From an uncultured Dehalococcoidia bacterium (lineage in GTDB: Bacteria > Chloroflexota > Dehalococcoidia > Lucifugimonadales > UBA3495): a stretch of 64,000 nucleotides of DNA. Every line of letters begins with the position of its first letter. The stretch's first letter is position 1. Positions 60,623 to 64,000 of the stretch are shown here, in pieces. The stretch lies in the NCBI GenBank assembly GCA_951813535.1, contig OX638345.1, positions 1,919,158 through 1,983,157 on the forward strand, written 5' to 3'. A program made the position numbers and the translations under genes. The notes under the pieces are model-generated. The model ran no database searches. It was not told the origin of the DNA and saw only the letters and a list, made by a program, of their open reading frames with translations.

Positions 60623-61027
60623 ATGCTGGGCCCGATCAAAACCGTAGGAATCTACGTTTCCGACCAGGCGAAATCCGTCGATTTCTACGTCAACGTTTTG
60701 GGTTTCGAGGTCCGCCGCCGCATGCAGATGGGCGCCGACGCCCAGTGGGTGGAAGTCGCCCCACCCGACGCGGAAACGTGCCTGGTAATTTACCCGCGAG
60801 ACCTGATGCCGGACTGGGCGGAACGCAAGCCATCGATCGTTTTTCACTGCGCGGACGTTGCTGCCACGGTGGCCGATCTGGAAGCGCGCGGCGTCAAAAT
60901 CACCATGCCGCCTGCCGAACTGCCGTGGGGCACGTTTGCCGCCATCGAAGACCCTGACGCCAACTGGCTGGGTTTGACCGACCAAACCATGGCACGGGAG
61001 CCTGAACCGCCCGATGCCGACTCGTAA
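60623..61027 (+). CDS. VOC-family (glyoxalase-like) protein
   Basis: 134 residues, one or two beta-alpha-beta-beta-beta units: IKTVGIYVSDQAKSVDFYVNVLGFEVRR at the start and IEDPDANWLGLTDQ towards the end. Metal ligands of the family appear partly (Glu in the C-terminal half is not obvious: IEDPDAN). Could be a glyoxalase, dioxygenase or binding protein. ATG 60623 with GAGGA seven bases before. Separated from minC by 110 bp. Confidence 0.85.
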   Translation: MLGPIKTVGIYVSDQAKSVDFYVNVLGFEVRRRMQMGADAQWVEVAPPDAETCLVIYPRDLMPDWAERKPSIVFHCADVAATVADLEARGVKITMPPAELPWGTFAAIEDPDANWLGLTDQTMAREPEPPDADS

Positions 61028-61137
61028 CGCGCCGGCGGGGCGGTAACCGCACTCTGCCCGCCGATTTTTGAATTGGGCCAAATTTGCAAGCCCGGCCCAA
61101 GGCTGACGCCCGCCGCCAATTGCTATAACTGGTGGCG

Positions 61138-62007
61138 ATGTTCACCGATACTACAGGGACCCAGGATTTGGTCAGGGTGTCCGGGCGGGGCGCGCTGGTC
61201 AACTTTGAGATCGACGACAGCGTGCCTCTCAATGACGCCTGCCGCGCTCTGCGCGAGCACCTGGGCCGCAACCGTCACCTCTACTCCGGAGGCGAGGTCA
61301 TCGCCGATATCGGCGCCCGCCTGCTCAACGACGCCGATCAGGACCGTATCCGCAAGGTCATCGAGTCCGAATCCGGCCTGTCCGTCAAGCAATTCTGGTG
61401 CCGATCCGAAATCCTGGAACGGGAGAGTCGGCGGATCGCCCAGTTGATGGAGCAGCAGGCCGGCATCGCCGGTTTCCCCGCCAAGCGTGGCGATCCTGAA
61501 ATGACGCCGCCCGAGGCGACCGAAGAACCGGACCCGATCCCCAAGGTAGCGTCCAACCCAGCCGTCGAGGAAACGCACACCCCTGGGCTTGTCACCGTCG
61601 AGGGCAGCGAAACTTACCAAGTGCCCATTGATATCGCGCGCGGGAACCTGCGCGCCGGCGAGACGCGCCGCTTTCCGGGTCACGCCGTAATCCTGGGTAA
61701 CGTGAACCCCGGCGCCCAGGTCATCGCTGAGGGCGACGTCATCGTTTTCGGAGGATTGCGGGGCCGGGTCCATGCCGGCGCCAGCGGCGACATTACCGCC
61801 ACCATCCTCGCCATGTCCATCGCGTACCCGGTGCTCCGGATCGCCGATTACTCCTGGCATCGTGATGGCCCCTCAAATGGAAATGCGCGCCAGAGCAACG
61901 ATGGCAACGGTCCCACCTTGGCCCGGGTCTCAAACGGCGCCATCCACGTTGCCCCTTACCTGAAAAACAATTCCATCGACCAGGGAGGCAATCCCAATGA
62001 GCGGTAA
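61138..62007 (+). CDS. minC: Septum-site determining protein MinC
   Basis: Inhibits FtsZ ring formation away from midcell with MinD. 289 residues: the N-terminal part (about 1-110) binds FtsZ; a Pro/Glu-rich linker (about 125-150) follows; then the right-handed beta-helix domain with RSGQTVRFPGHAVILGNVNPGAQVIAEGDVIVFGGLRGRVHAGASGD (MinC_C signature). A tail rich in Asn/Ser and His follows. TATAAC at 61124-61129 sits eight bases before ATG 61138. Overlaps minD by 11 bp. Confidence 0.92.
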   Translation: MFTDTTGTQDLVRVSGRGALVNFEIDDSVPLNDACRALREHLGRNRHLYSGGEVIADIGARLLNDADQDRIRKVIESESGLSVKQFWCRSEILERESRRIAQLMEQQAGIAGFPAKRGDPEMTPPEATEEPDPIPKVASNPAVEETHTPGLVTVEGSETYQVPIDIARGNLRAGETRRFPGHAVILGNVNPGAQVIAEGDVIVFGGLRGRVHAGASGDITATILAMSIAYPVLRIADYSWHRDGPSNGNARQSNDGNGPTLARVSNGAIHVAPYLKNNSIDQGGNPNER

Positions 62008-62821
62008 GACCATCGTCATGACTTCCGGAAAGGGAGGCGTGGGCAAGACTACCGCAACCGCCAACGTGGGGACCGCCCTGGCCCTCCGTTCCAATCGCGT
62101 CGCTGTCATCGACACCGACATTGGCCTGCGCAATCTCGACGTGGTGATGGGCCTCGAGAATCGCATCGTCTATGACCTCGTCGACGTTGTGGAAGGGCGC
62201 TGCCGCCTCGAGCAGGCCCTGATCCGCGACAAGCATGCCGGCGATCTGTACTTGATTGCTGCCGCCCAAACCCGCGACAAGGATTGCATCACCACCCAGC
62301 AGCTCGTCAGCCTCTGCAAGCGGTTGGAGGACGATTTCGACTACGTCATTGTCGACTGTCCCGCTGGCATCGAGCAGGGTTTCCGCAACGCCATTGCTGC
62401 CGCCCAGGAAGCCCTCGTCGTCACCACTCCCGAGGTTTCGGCCATCCGCGACGCCGACCGGGTGATCGGCCTGCTCCAGGCGGCGGACATCCGCGAGATC
62501 CGGCTGATCATCAATCGGATTAACCCCGCGATGGTTCGCCAGGGCAATATGATGGACGCCTCTGACGTCCTCGAAATGCTGGCGATGGATGCCATCGGCC
62601 TGGTTCCGGCCGATGACCGCGTCATCACCTCCACCAACAGTGGCACCCCCGTGGTGTACGACGCCCAGTCGGCCTCGGGTCGTGAGTTCGTCCGTATCGC
62701 TGCTCGCATCGACGGCGAGCACCTCCCGCTGATCGATCCGGTCGACGAGACTCCCACGTCCATCATGGACAAGGTGCGCAACATCATGGGCATCAACCGC
62801 AGAGCTTCCGCCCATGTTTGA
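61997..62821 (+). CDS. minD: Septum-site determining ATPase MinD
   Basis: 274 residues. Deviant Walker A SGKGGVGKTT, IDTDIGLRNLDVVMGLENRIVYDLVDVVEG, DYVIVDCPAGIEQGFRNA, TTPEVSAIRDADRVIGLL and LGLVPADDRVI all match MinD. The C-terminal amphipathic membrane-targeting helix is DKVRNIMGINRRA. Overlaps minE by 8 bp. Acts with minC and minE at the membrane. Confidence 0.96.
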   Translation: MSGKTIVMTSGKGGVGKTTATANVGTALALRSNRVAVIDTDIGLRNLDVVMGLENRIVYDLVDVVEGRCRLEQALIRDKHAGDLYLIAAAQTRDKDCITTQQLVSLCKRLEDDFDYVIVDCPAGIEQGFRNAIAAAQEALVVTTPEVSAIRDADRVIGLLQAADIREIRLIINRINPAMVRQGNMMDASDVLEMLAMDAIGLVPADDRVITSTNSGTPVVYDAQSASGREFVRIAARIDGEHLPLIDPVDETPTSIMDKVRNIMGINRRASAHV

Positions 62822-63071
62822 TCTGCTGCGTAAAAATCGGGCCCGCGGCCGGGGCAACCCACGGCAGGTTGCCCGGGAACGGGTTCAATCGGCCATCCGA
62901 CGGGACCGCATGGAAGTGTCTGCGCCGCAGTTGTCCGCATTGCGCGACAGCATGCTCTGCACCATCGGGGAACACCTGCCGGTCGCTCCCGAGTTCACCG
63001 AGTTCGGCATTCAACGCGACGGCGACGAGCTTTTCCTGATCTCTCGCGTCCGCCTCCAGCAGGGCCACTGA
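62814..63071 (+). CDS. minE: Cell division topological specificity factor MinE
   Basis: 85 residues. Contains the MinD-binding region ARERVQSAIRRDR followed by the dimerisation part VAPEFTEFGIQRDGDELFLISRVRL. The N-terminal MFDLLRKNRARGRG would be the membrane-targeting basic helix. The full minCDE set suggests pole-to-pole oscillation, though this is inferred. ATG 62814. Confidence 0.9.
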   Translation: MFDLLRKNRARGRGNPRQVARERVQSAIRRDRMEVSAPQLSALRDSMLCTIGEHLPVAPEFTEFGIQRDGDELFLISRVRLQQGH

Positions 63072-63456
63072 CGACCTGACCCGTGCCATCCGCTCTGTAG
63101 CCTCGAAGCAATCCGTCCCACCCGCGCCACGCCCGGACCCGGGTGGTCCGAGCTTGTAGTCCCGTGGCAACCGGCGGGGGTATGCCTCGCGTCACTGGCC
63201 GCCGGCTCCCCATGGTTAGTCTCGCGTGGCGCAACTGGGAACTGCGCGGGAGGTTCCCGCCATGCGCCCACCCGGTTCGGCGCAATTTGACCCCCGGTTA
63301 GCGTGGGTTATAATGCGCCAACTGTCACTAGTTGACCACTGGCAAAGACGACATCCGCGCGTATGGAAGCGGATGTCTGTCGGTTTCTGACCTGCGCACG
63401 TAGCCGGATCACGTCGGTTGTCAGACCCGGTCTTGGTCGCAAGCAGGAGTGTCGAA
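63072..63456. other. 385-bp intergenic region with several hairpins and a promoter
   Basis: Holds CCACCCG (63118-63124) / CGGGTGG (63140-63146); a nested hairpin with outer GGCGCA / TGCGCC (63228-63268) and inner GGGAAC / GTTCCC; and a perfect 9-bp stem GACATCCGC / GCGGATGTC (63350-63377). The last lies downstream of the promoter at 63287-63314, inside the MFS leader. No ORF, tRNA or known riboswitch is recognised. Confidence 0.5.
63287..63314 (+). promoter_or_regulatory. Putative promoter of the MFS transporter gene
   Basis: TTGACC, 16 bp, TATAAT, giving a leader of about 135 bases with a 9-bp hairpin. Confidence 0.7.
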
Positions 63457-64000
63457 ATGGCCACGGCTCCCGCCCCGCAGCGTAATTTCTTTCAACAGAA
63501 AGCCTATCGGTTCCTCGCCGCGCTGGTTTTCCGCGACTTCCGGTTCCTCGCCGTGGCCTCCCTGTCCAGCGGCAGCGGCGCCTGGGCTCTCATTGTCGCC
63601 CGCGGCGCCTGGGTTTACAGCATCCCGGAGTTGCAGGGAACTTGGGGCCTGTGGGTCGGCCTGATCACCTTCGCCGCCATGTCGCCCCGCTTCTTCGCCA
63701 CACCCTTCATCGGCTACCTTGCCGACAAGATGACCCGCAAGACCCTGCTGCAGTGGGTCTACGCCCTGCAACTCACTCAAGCGGCGATCATGGCGTTACT
63801 GGTGATGACGGGGGTCGACAACCCCTGGTACGTGTTGCTGCTGGCCATCGTGAACGGCACCCTGCGCGCCACCCAGCAGACCGCTGCCCAAGCGTTGACG
63901 CCAAACCTCGTGGACCGGGAGCGACTGCCCAACGCAGTGGCCCTCAACGAGGCCATGCAACAGGGCTCCCGCGCCGTGGGCCCCGCCATTCTCCTGGCAG
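63457..64000 (+). CDS. MFS transporter, N-terminal part (runs off window)
   Basis: Open to the window end; 181 residues visible. The start has FRDFRFLAVASLSSGSGAWALIVARGAWVYS, then GLWVGLITFAAMSPRFFATPFIGYLADKMTRKTLLQW with the MFS signature loop (GxxxDKxxRK), and helices to the end. It resembles EntS/DUF894-type exporters. ATG 63457 with AGGAG seven bases before. Substrate unknown. The 3' end lies outside. Confidence 0.88.
   Translation, partial: MATAPAPQRNFFQQKAYRFLAALVFRDFRFLAVASLSSGSGAWALIVARGAWVYSIPELQGTWGLWVGLITFAAMSPRFFATPFIGYLADKMTRKTLLQWVYALQLTQAAIMALLVMTGVDNPWYVLLLAIVNGTLRATQQTAAQALTPNLVDRERLPNAVALNEAMQQGSRAVGPAILLA

Noticed and set aside
1-64000. CRISPR arrays, IS elements, phage genes, rRNA and tRNA
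   Set aside because: No regularly spaced direct repeats, transposase or integrase motifs, and no cloverleaf with a GGTTCRA arm were found by eye in the gaps. A tRNAscan or IS search would be decisive.

Overview
GC-rich bacterial chromosome of the housekeeping type, with no phage, insertion sequence, CRISPR array or rRNA/tRNA gene that I can recognise. The mix of genes (two luciferase-like flavin oxidoreductases, an F420/PPOX-type small flavoprotein, DUF1800 and DUF1501 proteins without signal peptides, an HMG-CoA-synthase-like protein fused to an OB-fold/zinc ribbon next to a thiolase, minCDE, an [4Fe-4S]-type PurF, frequent TTG starts) suggests a Chloroflexota lineage, perhaps Dehalococcoidia/SAR202-like. 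That placement is inference from gene content only.

Layout. 1-4446: 3' end of trpB, a secreted HNH-nuclease-like lipoprotein, an atypical SDR, a class V aminotransferase and a small toxin/antitoxin-like pair. 4431-12365 (minus): glycolate oxidase glcDEF with an NHL beta-propeller protein, a DUF1800 protein and a DUF1501 protein upstream. 12717-16123: leuB, a Ca2+/Na+ exchanger, a JAMM peptidase and two paralogous zinc-ribbon miniproteins, each with its own terminator. 16229-27669: phosphatase, DUF167, enoyl-CoA hydratase, metF, acpS, the NAD(P)HX repair enzyme, a PPOX protein, a hydrolase, a ThDP enzyme, two tandem small-molecule kinases, radC and a cupin. 27666-34378 (minus): hemD and a siroheme sulfite/nitrite reductase behind an elaborate regulated leader, then phoU-pstB-pstA-pstC, in which PstC carries an inserted FN3-like domain. 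34588-42430: single genes (LLM oxidoreductase, HAD, gamma-glutamyltransferase, peroxiredoxin, nucleoside hydrolase, alcohol dehydrogenase, alpha/beta hydrolase).

42597-51996 is the core block: rpmH-rnpA-yidD-[beta-propeller lipoprotein]-yidC-jag-purF-purM-[small ORF]-purH-exonuclease-SDR. yidC and jag overlap by 107 bp in different frames. 52104-64000: an unrecognised internally duplicated His/Tyr-motif protein, a SprT-like protein, a membrane-anchored coiled coil built of 11-residue repeats, an LLM oxidoreductase, gamma-carbonic anhydrase, smpB, an S41 protease, the HMGS-like/OB fusion with its thiolase, a VOC protein, minCDE and the start of an MFS transporter.

A dispersed palindrome family (core half-site AGGGGCGAATGA) sits at the 3' ends of genes at five or six places and is the main repeat of the window. 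The best candidates for undescribed biology are the PstC-FN3 fusion, the sulfite-reductase leader, the duplicated PHYHYGP protein and the proteins that keep an enzyme fold but have lost catalytic residues (SDR at 1752, hydrolases at 21451 and 41693, HMGS-like at 57903).
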